DNA of 64,000 nt from contig NZ_VIRL01000007.1 of assembly GCF_006874465.1 (NCBI RefSeq), positions 62,001-126,000 on the forward strand, in the 5' to 3' direction. The DNA comes from Microbispora bryophytorum. GTDB lineage: Bacteria > Actinomycetota > Actinomycetes > Streptosporangiales > Streptosporangiaceae. The position numbers were made by a program, and so were the translations under genes. The notes beneath the pieces were generated by a model. That model did no database searches and was not told where the DNA came from. It saw nothing but the letters and a program-made list of their open reading frames with translations. This document shows positions 38,528 through 47,565 of this stretch, piece by piece; the stretch's first letter is position 1; every line of letters begins with the position of its first letter.

Positions 38528-39829
38528 ATGCAGTCCGACATCGACGCCCAGCTCAACAACTTCTTCGAGGACGCCCCATCTCGCGAATTCGACGTGGTGC
38601 TCCGGGGTTATGACCGGCACCAGGTCCACGACCACCTGAAGACTCTCGACACCGAACTGCGTCAGGCCAAGGAACAGGTCGGCGCCCTCCAGCGGGAGCT
38701 GTCCGACTCTCAGCGCCAGCTGCAGGAGCAGGAGCGTCCGACGTACTCGGGTCTCGGCGCCCGCATCGAGCAGTTGCTCAGGCTCGCGGAGGAGCAGGCC
38801 ACCGAGCTCGTCCAGGCGGCCCGGTCGGAGGCGAACGAGATCCGCGCCGCCGCCAAGGTGGACGCCGCCGACCTGCGGGCGGCAGCGGAGAACGAGGCGG
38901 CGGAGAAGCGGGCGTTGGCGACGCGCGAGGCCGAGGAGATGCGCAGCACCGCCGAGCGCGACGCGGAGGAGATCCGGTCGACGGCCCGGCGTGAGTCCGA
39001 CGAGCTGACCGCCACCACCGAGCGCGAGGTCGCCAAGATCCGCGCCACCGCCGACCACGAGGTCGCGGAGAAGCGGGCGGACGCCGAGCGCGAGATCGCC
39101 AAGCTGCGCACCACGACCGAGCGCGAGGTGGCCCAGCTGCGGGCCTCGACCAAGCGCGAGCGCGACGAGGTGCTCACCACGGCCAAGCGTCAGGCGGACG
39201 AGATGCGGGCCCAGGCGCAGCGGATCCTGGAGGAGTCGGAGGCCAAGCGCGCTCAGGACGAGGCGGAGTTCGAGATCCAGCTCGCCGCCCGCCGCGAGGA
39301 CGCCGAGCGGCAGGAGGCCGAGCGGCACGCCACCGCCCAGGCCAACACCCAGAAGCTGGTCGCCGAGGCCGAGCAGCGCGCCGCCACCGCCGAGCAGCGG
39401 GCCGCCAAGGCCACGCAGCAGGCCGAGCAGACCCGCCGCGAGGCCGACACCCACGCCAAGCAGCTGCTGGCCAACGCTCGCAAGAACGCCGACCAGCTCG
39501 TGGCCGACGCCAAGACCAGCGCCGACACGATAGTGACCGAGGCCAAGAACGAGGCCGAGCGCACCCGTACGTCGATGCAGCGCCAGGTGGACGAGCTCAC
39601 CCGTCAGCGCGACAGCATCACCAGCCACCTCGCCCAGCTCCGTCAGCTGCTCGGCGGCGCTCCGCTGCCGGGCATGGACTCGGAGCCTGCGCCCGTCACC
39701 GCGGCCCCGCCGAAGCCGGCCCTGTCGGCCCCGCCGGTCGTGGAGAAGCCGGCCGTGCCCGTCACGCCGGTGGTCGAGCCGATCAGCTCCGCCAAGACCG
39801 ACGACGACGCGGAGTGGTGGCAGGAGTAG
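38528..39829 (+). CDS. FilP/Scy-like coiled-coil cytoskeletal protein
   Basis: A 433-residue protein. A short DivIVA-like segment near 18-55 (EFDVVLRGYDRHQVHDHL) leads into coiled coil from about 40 to 375 made of repeated ERE-V-A-x-L-R units; a Pro/Val-rich tail and an acidic WW-containing end follow. In Streptomyces the scy and filP genes occupy this position beside methylmalonyl-CoA epimerase and organise the hyphal tip; this single gene of intermediate length may fill both places. It probably forms filaments at the cell pole with DivIVA. Function is inferred from family and synteny. Confidence 0.8.
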   Translation: MQSDIDAQLNNFFEDAPSREFDVVLRGYDRHQVHDHLKTLDTELRQAKEQVGALQRELSDSQRQLQEQERPTYSGLGARIEQLLRLAEEQATELVQAARSEANEIRAAAKVDAADLRAAAENEAAEKRALATREAEEMRSTAERDAEEIRSTARRESDELTATTEREVAKIRATADHEVAEKRADAEREIAKLRTTTEREVAQLRASTKRERDEVLTTAKRQADEMRAQAQRILEESEAKRAQDEAEFEIQLAARREDAERQEAERHATAQANTQKLVAEAEQRAATAEQRAAKATQQAEQTRREADTHAKQLLANARKNADQLVADAKTSADTIVTEAKNEAERTRTSMQRQVDELTRQRDSITSHLAQLRQLLGGAPLPGMDSEPAPVTAAPPKPALSAPPVVEKPAVPVTPVVEPISSAKTDDDAEWWQE

Positions 39830-39864
39830 TCACTGGGACATTCGGGGAGTCTGACGGCTGAATG

Positions 39865-39893
39865 AACGGGGCCCGGCACCGCCGGGCCCCGTT
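39865..39893 (+). terminator. Strong hairpin after FilP-like gene
   Basis: Perfect 13-bp arms 39865-39877 and 39881-39893 with a three-base loop, 35 bp after the stop. It is followed by GTTCATCTGCCCGC-type short repeats at about 39903-39960. Confidence 0.85.
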
Positions 39894-40048
39894 CTCATGT
39901 CCGTGTTCATCGTGTCCGCGTTCATCTGCCCGCGTTCATCTGCCCGCGTTCATCGGGCCCGTATCGCTGTGTCCGCGTTGTCGAATCCGCGACGCCGTGC
40001 CCGTGCCGCGGTGCCGCGGTGCCCGTGTCGTCGTTCGCGCTTCCGGGC

Positions 40049-40828
40049 TCAGTCGAGCCGGTCGAGGGACTTGACGAACTCCGCGACGACGTGGTTGAAC
40101 GCCTCGGGCTGCTCGACGGCGGACAAATGGCCCGCCTTCTCGATGACGGCGAGCCGGGCCTGCGGGATGGCCTCCACCATCGCCTCGGCGTCCGGGAGCG
40201 GCGACAGCTCGTCCTCGTCGCCGACGACGACCAGCGCCGGAACGGTCAGGGACCGCAACGTGCCGAACGCGTCGGGCCGGGCGGCCATCGCCCGCTGCGC
40301 CCACGCGACGGCCGTGGGCGGCGCCGCCTGGACGAGCCCGCGGACGCGCCCGAGCACCATCCCCCTGCGCGCCCTGGTGGTCTCGCCGAGCATCGGGGGC
40401 AGCGACTCGGTCACGAGGATGCCCGTGCCGCTCTCCAGGACCGCTGCGGCGATCCGCTCTCTGTTCGCCCGGGCCGGCTCGGCGTCGGCCTGGGCCTTGG
40501 TGTCGGCGAGGACAAGGCCGCGTACGCGGTCCGGGTGGCGGCGGCACAGCGCCATCGCCACATAGCCGCCCATGGACAGGCCGCCGACCACGGCACGGTC
40601 GACGCCTTCCTGGTCGAGCAGGTGCGCCACATCGTCGGCCATGAGGTCGATCGAAGGCTCGTCGTCACCGAGCATCGTTCCGCCGAAGCCGCGCAGGTCC
40701 GGGGTGATCACCCGGCAGACGGGCGCGAGGCCCTCGCGCTGGGCGAGCCACATCGCGGAGGACAGCGGGAACGCGTGGAGCAGGACGACTGGCAGGCCGC
40801 TCCCGGCGGAACGCGAGTAGAGCTGCAT
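40049..40828 (-). CDS. Alpha/beta-hydrolase
   Basis: A 259-residue hydrolase. The nucleophile elbow GGLSMGGYVAM gives the serine, the oxyanion segment is VVLLHAFPLSS, GDEDELSP follows a late strand with the acid, and the histidine is in KAGHLSAVEQPE. The family includes esterases and enol-lactonase-like enzymes; substrate unknown. ATG 40828 is used; a GTG at 40873 would add 15 residues. Another hydrolase gene follows upstream on the same strand. Confidence 0.88.
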   Translation of the reverse strand: MQLYSRSAGSGLPVVLLHAFPLSSAMWLAQREGLAPVCRVITPDLRGFGGTMLGDDEPSIDLMADDVAHLLDQEGVDRAVVGGLSMGGYVAMALCRRHPDRVRGLVLADTKAQADAEPARANRERIAAAVLESGTGILVTESLPPMLGETTRARRGMVLGRVRGLVQAAPPTAVAWAQRAMAARPDAFGTLRSLTVPALVVVGDEDELSPLPDAEAMVEAIPQARLAVIEKAGHLSAVEQPEAFNHVVAEFVKSLDRLD

Positions 40829-40906
40829 CAGGTCACGGTAACGCGCCGTGCGCCCGCCGCCGCCGTTCGTCACCGATTCGCGACCCCAGCGGCTCGCCCG
40901 CCACGC

Positions 40907-41611
40907 TCAGACGGTGGTCGGCAGCGGCGCGGCGGCCGGGTTCACGCGCTTGACGATCTCGTTCAGCACGATCCGCACGTACGGCTCGCCGACCCACAGG
41001 TGCTTGGCCCCCTCCACCCCGACGACCTCCGCCTGCGGCACCGCCGCGAACCGGCGCACGGCCTCCTCCGGCCGCAGGTAGTCGTCGTGCTCCGGCACCA
41101 GGGCCACCAGAGGGCGGCCGAACTCGCCCCAGGCGACGAGGTCCTTCTCGCCGGCCCGCTTCAGCGGCGGTGACAGCAGGATCGCGCCCCGCACGATCGG
41201 GTCGCGGCCCCACTTCAGCGCCAGCTCGGTGCCGAACGACCAGCCGACCAGCCAGGGGTTCGGCAGGTCGTGGAAGTCGGCGTACTCCAGGGCGGCGGCG
41301 ACGTCCCACCGCTCTCCCTCACCGCCGTCGAAGGCCCCCTGGGAGGTGCCCCGGTCGGAGGCCGTGCCCCGGGTGTTGAAGCGCAGCACCGCGATGTCGG
41401 CGAGCGCGGGCAGCCGGTAGGACGCCTTGCGCAGCACGTGGCTGTCCATCATCCCGCCGTGGGTGGGCAGAGGATGCAGGCAGACCAGCGTCGCCACCGG
41501 CGGCTTGCTGTCCGGCACCGCGACCTCGCCGACGAGGGTCAGCCCGTCGGCCGTCTGCAGCTCGATGTCCTTGCGCCGGGCAGGCAGCACCGTGGACGCC
41601 CTGATGTCCAT
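40907..41611 (-). CDS. Alpha/beta-hydrolase (dienelactone hydrolase-like)
   Basis: A 234-residue hydrolase of the type with a serine in GWSFGTELAL, an acid in PEHDDYLRPE and a histidine in GAKHLWVGE. The LHPLPTHGG segment near residue 46 is typical of this group. Known relatives are annotated as alpha/beta-hydrolases without a fixed substrate. ATG 41611 is supported by GGAGTGGGA. It lies 20 bp after the small zinc-knuckle gene and 78 bp before the other hydrolase; the three may be one transcript. Confidence 0.85.
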   Translation of the reverse strand: MDIRASTVLPARRKDIELQTADGLTLVGEVAVPDSKPPVATLVCLHPLPTHGGMMDSHVLRKASYRLPALADIAVLRFNTRGTASDRGTSQGAFDGGEGERWDVAAALEYADFHDLPNPWLVGWSFGTELALKWGRDPIVRGAILLSPPLKRAGEKDLVAWGEFGRPLVALVPEHDDYLRPEEAVRRFAAVPQAEVVGVEGAKHLWVGEPYVRIVLNEIVKRVNPAAAPLPTTV

Positions 41612-41631
41612 TCCCACTCCGAAAGCTCGTG

Positions 41632-41958
41632 TCAGTAACGGCTGCGGCCCGGACCGCGGTTGGCCCGGTTGCGCCAGCACGTGGTGTGCCAGTGCCGCCG
41701 CTCGTCCTCTCCCCCGGACCAGGCCGGCCAACTCACCACGTGCGGCAGCCCGGGCCCGATCTCCTGCTCGCACCCCGGGCACCGGTACGCCTTGCCCTGG
41801 GCGGCGCCGGAGACGTTGCGGACGACCCACTCGCCGTCGTGCGCGCTCTCCACGCGGTCCACCCCGGCCACCTGCGGGCCCACCGGCCGTACGGCACGGC
41901 CGTCCTGGCGTTCGAACGGGCCGCGGCGGCGGGCACGGCGGGGGCTCACGGCGGGCAT
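41632..41958 (-). CDS. Small zinc-knuckle protein, conserved in actinobacteria
   Basis: A 108-residue protein often annotated as ATP/GTP-binding, though no P-loop is present. The [10 protein letters not shown] pair and HWHTTCW later suggest a zinc site. The N-terminus is Arg-rich and the C-terminus basic, consistent with nucleic-acid contact, which is inference. GGGAAGG lies before the ATG at 41958. It is divergent from nucS, with 208 bp between starts. Confidence 0.72.
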   Translation of the reverse strand: MPAVSPRRARRRGPFERQDGRAVRPVGPQVAGVDRVESAHDGEWVVRNVSGAAQGKAYRCPGCEQEIGPGLPHVVSWPAWSGGEDERRHWHTTCWRNRANRGPGRSRY

Positions 41959-42166
41959 CCTTCCCGGGGGTTCATGTCAGGCAGAACGGGAGATGACGGC
42001 CCATTCTTCCAGCACTTGCTCAACCGGCGTACGCACGGATACCCCGGCCGGGGGCCGTGACGAGCCCCGGGGCCCGGCGGCTCCGAGCGCCTGCGACGTC
42101 CGCGCCATGCCGGACAGTGTCCCAGAACGTCTCCTGACCTCCGTAACCCCGGTAGGGTTGGCGCAC

Positions 42167-42841
42167 ATGCGGCTGGTCATCGCGCGGTGCAGCGTGGATT
42201 ACGTGGGACGGCTCACCGCCCATCTCCCCATGGCCCCTCGGCTCATCCTGATGAAGGCGGACGGAAGCGTGTCGATACACGCCGACGACCGCGCGTACAA
42301 ACCCCTGAACTGGATGAACCCTCCCTGCAAGGTCCGCGAGGAGTCGATCGACGGGGTGGTCACCTGGTCGGTCGTGCACGGCAAGACCGGCGAGAAGCTC
42401 GTGCTGACGATCGAGGAGATCCTGCACGACTCCAGCCACGAGCTGGGCGTCGATCCGGGTCTGCGCAAGGACGGCGTCGAGGCGCACCTGCAGGAACTGC
42501 TCGCCGAGCACATCACCACGCTCGGGGACGGCTGGACGCTGGTGCGCAGGGAGTACATGACCGCCATCGGTCCCGTGGACATCCTGTGCCGCGACCACCT
42601 CGGCGGCGCCGTCGCCGTCGAGATCAAGCGGCGCGGCGACATCGACGGCGTGGAGCAGCTCACCCGCTACCTCGAACTGCTCAACCGCGACCCGCGCCTG
42701 GCCCCGGTCAAGGGGATCTTCGCGGCCCAGGAAATCAAGCCGCAGGCCCGCGTGCTCGCCGCCGACCGCGGCATCGAGTGTGTGACGCTCGACTACGACG
42801 CCCTGCGCGGCATCGAGCCGGAGAACCCCACGCTGTTCTGA
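42167..42841 (+). CDS. nucS: Mismatch-specific endonuclease NucS (EndoMS)
   Basis: A 224-residue nuclease that replaces MutS-MutL mismatch repair in actinobacteria by cutting both strands at mismatches. The PD-(D/E)XK core is visible as [13 protein letters not shown] then [17 protein letters not shown], and the ATG-proximal segment [20 protein letters not shown] is typical. In this protein the C-terminus ends NPTLF, which may contact the sliding clamp. ATG 42167 is used; an open frame before it is not protein-like. Highly secure. Confidence 0.95.
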   Translation: MRLVIARCSVDYVGRLTAHLPMAPRLILMKADGSVSIHADDRAYKPLNWMNPPCKVREESIDGVVTWSVVHGKTGEKLVLTIEEILHDSSHELGVDPGLRKDGVEAHLQELLAEHITTLGDGWTLVRREYMTAIGPVDILCRDHLGGAVAVEIKRRGDIDGVEQLTRYLELLNRDPRLAPVKGIFAAQEIKPQARVLAADRGIECVTLDYDALRGIEPENPTLF

Positions 42842-42848
42842 CCCCGGC

Positions 42849-42931
42849 CCACTGTCCACCGGGTCCACGTATCCACCGTGTCCGCCGGGGCCACCCGGTC
42901 CACGTGTCCACCGTGTCCACCGTTCGGAGGA
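42849..42931 (+). repeat. GTCCACC short repeats between nucS and ABC genes
   Basis: Seven or more imperfect copies of GTCCACC(GT) fill the space after nucS. It marks a non-coding stretch before the ABC operon and has no clear role. Confidence 0.6.
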
Positions 42932-42990
42932 CACCGGCCATCATCCGATCGAGGGTGTTCCGTGATCCTCGCGCGGTGGATTCTTGGGGC

Positions 42991-43872
42991 ATGAAACACG
43001 CCATACGCGTACGGGGCCTGACGAAACGATACGGCGAGGTGCAGGCCGTCGCGGGCCTGGACCTCGACATCGAGCACGGCGAGGTGTTCGCCGTCCTCGG
43101 TCCGAACGGCGCCGGCAAGTCGACGACGGTCGAGATCCTGGAGGGCTACCGCAAGCGCGACGCGGGGGAGGTCACCGTGCTGGGGCAGGACCCGGCCCGG
43201 CCGACGCGCGAGTGGCGGTCCCGCATCGGCATCGTGCTGCAGACCGCCGACGACCGGGCGGAGCTGACCGTGCGGGAGACCCTGCGGCACTTCGCCGCCT
43301 ACTACGCCGATCCTCGCGATCCTGACGAGCTCATGGAGCAGGTCGGGCTCACCGAGAGCGCGGGCAAACGCATCCGCCAGCTCTCCGGCGGCCAGCGGCG
43401 GCGGGTGGACGTCGCCCTCGGCGTCATCGGCCGTCCCGAACTGCTGTTCCTGGACGAGCCGACGACGGGCTTCGACCCCGAGGCGCGGCGCCGGTTCTGG
43501 GAGCTCATCGAGGGGCTGGCGCACGACGGCACGACGATCGTGCTGACCACCCACTATCTGGAGGAGGCCGAGAGGCTGGCCGACCGGGTGGCGGTCGTGG
43601 CACGGGGACGCGTGGTGGCCGAGGGCGACCCCGCCACCCTGGGCGGCCGGGCGAGCGCGAAGGCCAGGGTGAGCTGGTCGGACGGCGAGCTCGAGACCGA
43701 CAACCCCACGGCGGCGGTCCTGGAGCTGTCGCGCAGGTACGACGGGGAGATCCCCGCACTGTCCGTCGCCCGGCCCACGCTGGAGGACGTCTACCTCCGC
43801 CTCATCGACTCAGCCGATCCGCCTGCCGGCGGCGTCCCGGAGACCGCCGTCACGATTGGAAGTGCGTCATGA
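42991..43872 (+). CDS. ABC exporter ATP-binding protein
   Basis: A 293-residue ATPase. Walker A is GPNGAGKST, the signature is LSGGQRRR, Walker B is LLFLDEPTT and the switch histidine is in LTTHYLEE. The C-terminal 90 residues are typical of drug-exporter ATPases. ATG 42991 has only a weak GGGG element. It overlaps the permease gene by four bases, and the HK and RR follow: a four-gene operon in which the transporter and its sensor are co-expressed, as in LnrJK-LMN-like systems. Substrate unknown. Confidence 0.9.
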   Translation: MKHAIRVRGLTKRYGEVQAVAGLDLDIEHGEVFAVLGPNGAGKSTTVEILEGYRKRDAGEVTVLGQDPARPTREWRSRIGIVLQTADDRAELTVRETLRHFAAYYADPRDPDELMEQVGLTESAGKRIRQLSGGQRRRVDVALGVIGRPELLFLDEPTTGFDPEARRRFWELIEGLAHDGTTIVLTTHYLEEAERLADRVAVVARGRVVAEGDPATLGGRASAKARVSWSDGELETDNPTAAVLELSRRYDGEIPALSVARPTLEDVYLRLIDSADPPAGGVPETAVTIGSAS

Positions 43873-44711
43873 CCGCCACCCCCGCGGCCGTCGTCCCGCG
43901 CGCGGCCGCACCCCTGCCGTCTCCGCTCAGGATCGCGCTGGCCCGCGCGGCCGTCGAGACGAAGGTGCTGTTCCGGGAGCGGGACGCCGTCGTCTTCACC
44001 TTCGCCTTACCGATCGTGTTCCTGGTGCTGTTCGCCTCGATCTTCTCCGACAGCGCCGAGGGGACCGGCGTCACCGTCGCCCAGCTCTACACCGCCGGCC
44101 TGATCGGCTCGGGCGTGATGGGCACGGGATTCCAGAACCTCGGCATCGGTATCGCCGGCGACCGGGAGGACGGCACGCTGAAGCGGCTCGTCGGGCTGCC
44201 GATGCCGCGCGCGGCGTACTTCATCGGGAAGATCGCCAGCGTGCTGGTCATGACGGTGCTCCAGGTGGCCATCCTGCTCGCCATCGCCGTGCTGTTCTAC
44301 GGCCTGGAACTGCCGGCCGAGGTGTCGGCCTGGGCCACGTTCGCCTGGGTGTTCGTGCTCGGCGTGTCGGCGGCGTCCGTGCTCGGCATCGCCATCAGCG
44401 GCCTGCCCCGCTCCGGCAAGAGCGCGACCGCGGTGATCACCCTGCCCTTCGTGGTGCTTCAGTTCGTCTCCGGGGTCTTCATCCCGATCACGGCGCTGCC
44501 CGACTGGCTGGTCAACGTGGCCTCGATCTTCCCGCTGAAGTGGATGTGTCAGGGGTTCCGGTCCGTCTTCCAGGGCGACGCGGGGGCCGCCCTGGAGCTG
44601 ACCGGGTCGTACGAGCTGGGCAAGATCGCCCTGGTCCTGGCCGCCTGGCTGGTCGGCGGTCTCGTGCTGTGCGCGACGACGTTCCGCTGGAAGGGGCGGC
44701 GCGACGGATGA
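43869..44711 (+). CDS. ABC-2 type exporter permease
   Basis: A 280-residue membrane protein with six predicted helices and a typical N-terminal loop before TM2. The GTLKRLVGLPMPRAAYFIGKI segment is the ABC-2 family motif region. Only one permease is encoded, so it should dimerise with two ATPase subunits. It overlaps the ATPase stop in ATGA and its own stop overlaps the HK start in ATGA, evidence of tight coupling. Substrate unknown. Confidence 0.9.
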   Translation: MTATPAAVVPRAAAPLPSPLRIALARAAVETKVLFRERDAVVFTFALPIVFLVLFASIFSDSAEGTGVTVAQLYTAGLIGSGVMGTGFQNLGIGIAGDREDGTLKRLVGLPMPRAAYFIGKIASVLVMTVLQVAILLAIAVLFYGLELPAEVSAWATFAWVFVLGVSAASVLGIAISGLPRSGKSATAVITLPFVVLQFVSGVFIPITALPDWLVNVASIFPLKWMCQGFRSVFQGDAGAALELTGSYELGKIALVLAAWLVGGLVLCATTFRWKGRRDG

Positions 44712-45991
44712 GCCCGATCGCGGAGCGCGACGCCGGCAGGTTCCGGATCCGGCGGGGCCCCGGCCCTGGCGCCGCGTGCGAGAGGCCCGGAGGGGCCGCT
44801 ACGGACGCGCACGCCTGGAAGACCTCGGCCGGGTGGGAGCTCCTGTTCGGCCTGACCCTGGCCGTCACCGTCGCGTTCGTCGCCGTTGCCGACGCGCCGC
44901 TGGCGGCCAGGGCCGCGGCCGTCGGCGGGCTCGCGGTGCTCACCGTGGCATACGTGCTGCTCGGGCGCCGGTCGATGATGCTGGACGGCGAGGAGGAGCG
45001 CCGGGCCCTGCTCTACTGGGCCCTGGTGGTGACGGTCTTCGTGCCGGCGACGATCCTGGTGTCGTCGGCGTCGTTCGTGCTGTTCGCCCTGTGCCCGCAG
45101 GCGTTCATGATGCTGCGGGTGCGGCGCGCCGTCGTGGTCGCGCTGATCCTCAACCTCGCCCCGATCTGCCGGTTCCTGGTGAACGCCCGGTGGGACCGGG
45201 ACGAGGTGGTGATGTTCGCCGGCTCGATGGCGCTGATCCTGACGTTCACTCTGGTCTTCGGGCCGTGGATCACCCGGATCATCGAGCAGAGCGCGGAGCG
45301 CGCCCGGCTCATCACCGAACTGGAGTCGAGCCGGGCCGAGATCGCGCGCCTGTCGGCGGAGCGGGGCGCGCTCACCGAGCGGGAGCGGCTGGCCGGGGAG
45401 ATCCACGACACTCTGGCCCAGGGGCTGACGAGCATCATCATGCTCGTCCAGGCGGCCCAGGCCCAGCCCGACCCCTCGCGCCATCTCGCCCTCGCCGTAC
45501 GGACCGCACGGGAGAACCTGACCGAGGCCCGCGGCCTGATCGAGGCGCTCACACCGGCGCCGCTCGACGGCTCCACGCTGGAGGAGGCGCTACGGCGGGT
45601 CACCGCGAGGCTCGGGGAGGAGGCGGGCATCGGCGCCGTGTTCACGGTGGAGGGCGACTCGCGGCCGCTGCCCGCCGGCGTCGAGGTGGTGCTCCTGCGG
45701 GCCGCCCAGGAGGGCCTGGCCAATGTGCGCAGGCACGCCGAAGCGGCCTCGTCGGTCGCGGTGACCCTGCAGTACGGCCCCTGCCACGTCACGCTCCGGG
45801 TCGGCGACGACGGCGCGGGATTCCGCACGGGCGCCGAGCACGGATACGGTCTGCGGGCGATGCGGTCGCGGGTCGAGCAGGAGGGCGGCACGTTCGGCGT
45901 CGAGAGCGTCCCCGGCCGGGGCACCACCCTCAGCGTCACCTTGCGCCCCTCCCCGCCGCCCATCCCGGTGATCTCGCCGAATCCGACATGA
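44708..45991 (+). CDS. Sensor histidine kinase, NarL/DesK type
   Basis: A 427-residue kinase. Five or six membrane helices lie at about 40-190; a coiled linker leads to the HisKA_3 box with H233 in GEIHDTLAQGLTS, and the ATPase domain ends with DDGAGF and GYGLRAMRSR. The membrane-only sensor lacks an extracellular domain, as in kinases that sense membrane stress or their own transporter. It follows the permease in an ATGA overlap and precedes the response regulator by 28 bp. Confidence 0.9.
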   Translation: MSPIAERDAGRFRIRRGPGPGAACERPGGAATDAHAWKTSAGWELLFGLTLAVTVAFVAVADAPLAARAAAVGGLAVLTVAYVLLGRRSMMLDGEEERRALLYWALVVTVFVPATILVSSASFVLFALCPQAFMMLRVRRAVVVALILNLAPICRFLVNARWDRDEVVMFAGSMALILTFTLVFGPWITRIIEQSAERARLITELESSRAEIARLSAERGALTERERLAGEIHDTLAQGLTSIIMLVQAAQAQPDPSRHLALAVRTARENLTEARGLIEALTPAPLDGSTLEEALRRVTARLGEEAGIGAVFTVEGDSRPLPAGVEVVLLRAAQEGLANVRRHAEAASSVAVTLQYGPCHVTLRVGDDGAGFRTGAEHGYGLRAMRSRVEQEGGTFGVESVPGRGTTLSVTLRPSPPPIPVISPNPT

Positions 45992-46019
45992 CAGTCCCGT
46001 GAGCCGCAGGGAGCACGCC

Positions 46020-46685
46020 ATGGCCGCCACGCCCGTTCCGCCCGCCTCGTCCGCGTCCGCCGGCCCCGTGGTCCGCGTGCTGATCGTCGACGACCACCCC
46101 GTCGTACGCGAGGGGTTGCGCGGGATGCTGGAGTCCGATCCGGCGATCACGGTGGCCGGTGAGGCGGGATCCGGCGAGGAGGCCGTGGTCCGCTCCGCGG
46201 CGCTCGCACCCGACGTCGTCCTGATGGACCTGCGGATGCCCGGCGGGGACGGCGTGAGCGCGACGACGCGCATCCTCGCGGCCCGGCCCGAGATCCGGGT
46301 GATCGTGCTCACGACCTACGAGAACGACCAGGACATCGTCCGGGCCGTCGAAGCCGGGGCCGCCGGATATCTGCTGAAAGACACCTCCCGGGCGGATCTG
46401 CTGGCCGCGATCATCTCGGCGACGCGGGGCGAGACCGTGCTGTCGCCGTCCGTGGCGACCCGGCTGGTGACCCGGATGCGGGCGCCGGCGACCGAGACGC
46501 TGTCCCGGCGTGAGACGGAGGTGCTGTCCCTGGTCGGGCAGGGTCTGACCAACGCCGAGATCGGCAGGGCGCTGTTCATCAGTGAGACCACGGTGAAGAC
46601 GCATCTGCTGCGGGTCTTCACCAAACTCGGCGTCTCCGACCGCACCGCCGCGGTGACCACCGCTCTGGCGCGTGGGCTGCTGTAA
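46020..46685 (+). CDS. LuxR/NarL-family response regulator
   Basis: A 221-residue regulator. The receiver domain carries D70 in LMDLRMP and starts VLIVDDHPVV; the C-terminal LuxR helix-turn-helix reads LSRRETEVLSLVGQGLTNAEIG. ATG 46020 is supported by AGGGAG seven bases upstream; a GTG at 45999 would add seven residues. It is the partner of the preceding kinase and likely activates the transporter operon it lies in. Confidence 0.92.
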   Translation: MAATPVPPASSASAGPVVRVLIVDDHPVVREGLRGMLESDPAITVAGEAGSGEEAVVRSAALAPDVVLMDLRMPGGDGVSATTRILAARPEIRVIVLTTYENDQDIVRAVEAGAAGYLLKDTSRADLLAAIISATRGETVLSPSVATRLVTRMRAPATETLSRRETEVLSLVGQGLTNAEIGRALFISETTVKTHLLRVFTKLGVSDRTAAVTTALARGLL

Positions 46686-46741
46686 TTGCCGATGCAATTG
46701 CAGCGTGATCTGCATGTCGTAATTGGTAAGACTGCTGACCT

Positions 46742-46808
46742 CTTGACGGTCTTGTCAAGCAAATGACCATCTTTGGCATAGCCCGTAAGTGCTTATTTGT
46801 CAGCACTT
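46742..46808. promoter_or_regulatory. Two inverted repeats upstream of a TetR gene
   Basis: CTTGAC-6-GTCAAG (46742-46759) and AAGTGC-10-GCACTT (46787-46808) lie in the 190-bp lower-GC gap before the TetR gene at 46875. Either may be the site where it controls itself. Neither matches an operator I know. Confidence 0.5.
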
Positions 46809-46874
46809 CCACAAAAAGGATCTTGCGTTCATAATGGGGACTTCTGGGGGGACCATGACAGGGTGAGGTGAAAA

Positions 46875-47510
46875 GTGGCGGGACGGGACTATCGGGGGAT
46901 GTCGGCTGCCGAAAGGCTTGCAGACAGGAGGGAAAGGCTCATAACGGCCGCATACGCCCTGTTCGCCCAGCCCGGCTTCCACGCCACCACCATCGAGAGG
47001 CTGTGCGCGACCGCACGCATCTCCAATCGCGCCTTCTACGAATGCTTCTCCAGCCGCGAGGACCTGATGCGCGCGGTTTACGAGCGGTGCATCGAGGAGA
47101 CCCTCGCGTCGGTCACCCAGGCCATCGACACGGCGCCCCCCACACTGGACGACCGAATCGTCGCCGGCATCGCCGAATACATCCGCTTCGTCACCAAGGA
47201 CGTACGGCGCGCCCGTCTGATGCATCTGGAGGTACGGCGGGCGGGCAACGTGCTCAGCGGCGCCCGTCAGCAGGCGGTGGCGTCGTTCACCAAGGTCATA
47301 GAGTCCTCGGCGCGGGGCGCGGCGGCCGGCATGCCTCCCCTCGACCTCCACCTGCTGGCGCTCTGCGTCATCGGCGCCATCACCGAGTTACTCATCGAGT
47401 GGGTGATGACCGAACCGTCCCCGCCCACCGAGCAGCTGATCGAGACCGCCGTGTACATCTTCCGCCGCATCTTCTCCTCCGGGGGTCCCCTGGCGGCCTC
47501 CGCCCAGTGA
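46875..47510 (+). CDS. TetR-family regulator
   Basis: A 211-residue regulator with an N-terminal helix-turn-helix (TTIERLCATARISNRAFYECF) at about 40-62. GAGGTG lies before the GTG at 46875. The C-terminal domain is hydrophobic in its last helix, fitting ligand binding and dimerisation. It has no divergent partner; the next gene is PduO on the same strand after 55 bp. Target unknown. Confidence 0.88.
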   Translation: MAGRDYRGMSAAERLADRRERLITAAYALFAQPGFHATTIERLCATARISNRAFYECFSSREDLMRAVYERCIEETLASVTQAIDTAPPTLDDRIVAGIAEYIRFVTKDVRRARLMHLEVRRAGNVLSGARQQAVASFTKVIESSARGAAAGMPPLDLHLLALCVIGAITELLIEWVMTEPSPPTEQLIETAVYIFRRIFSSGGPLAASAQ

Positions 47511-47565
47511 TTTCGGTGGCGGGCTGCGCCCGGTGGAGCGCGGCCCGGCGGCTACGCTGAGCGGC

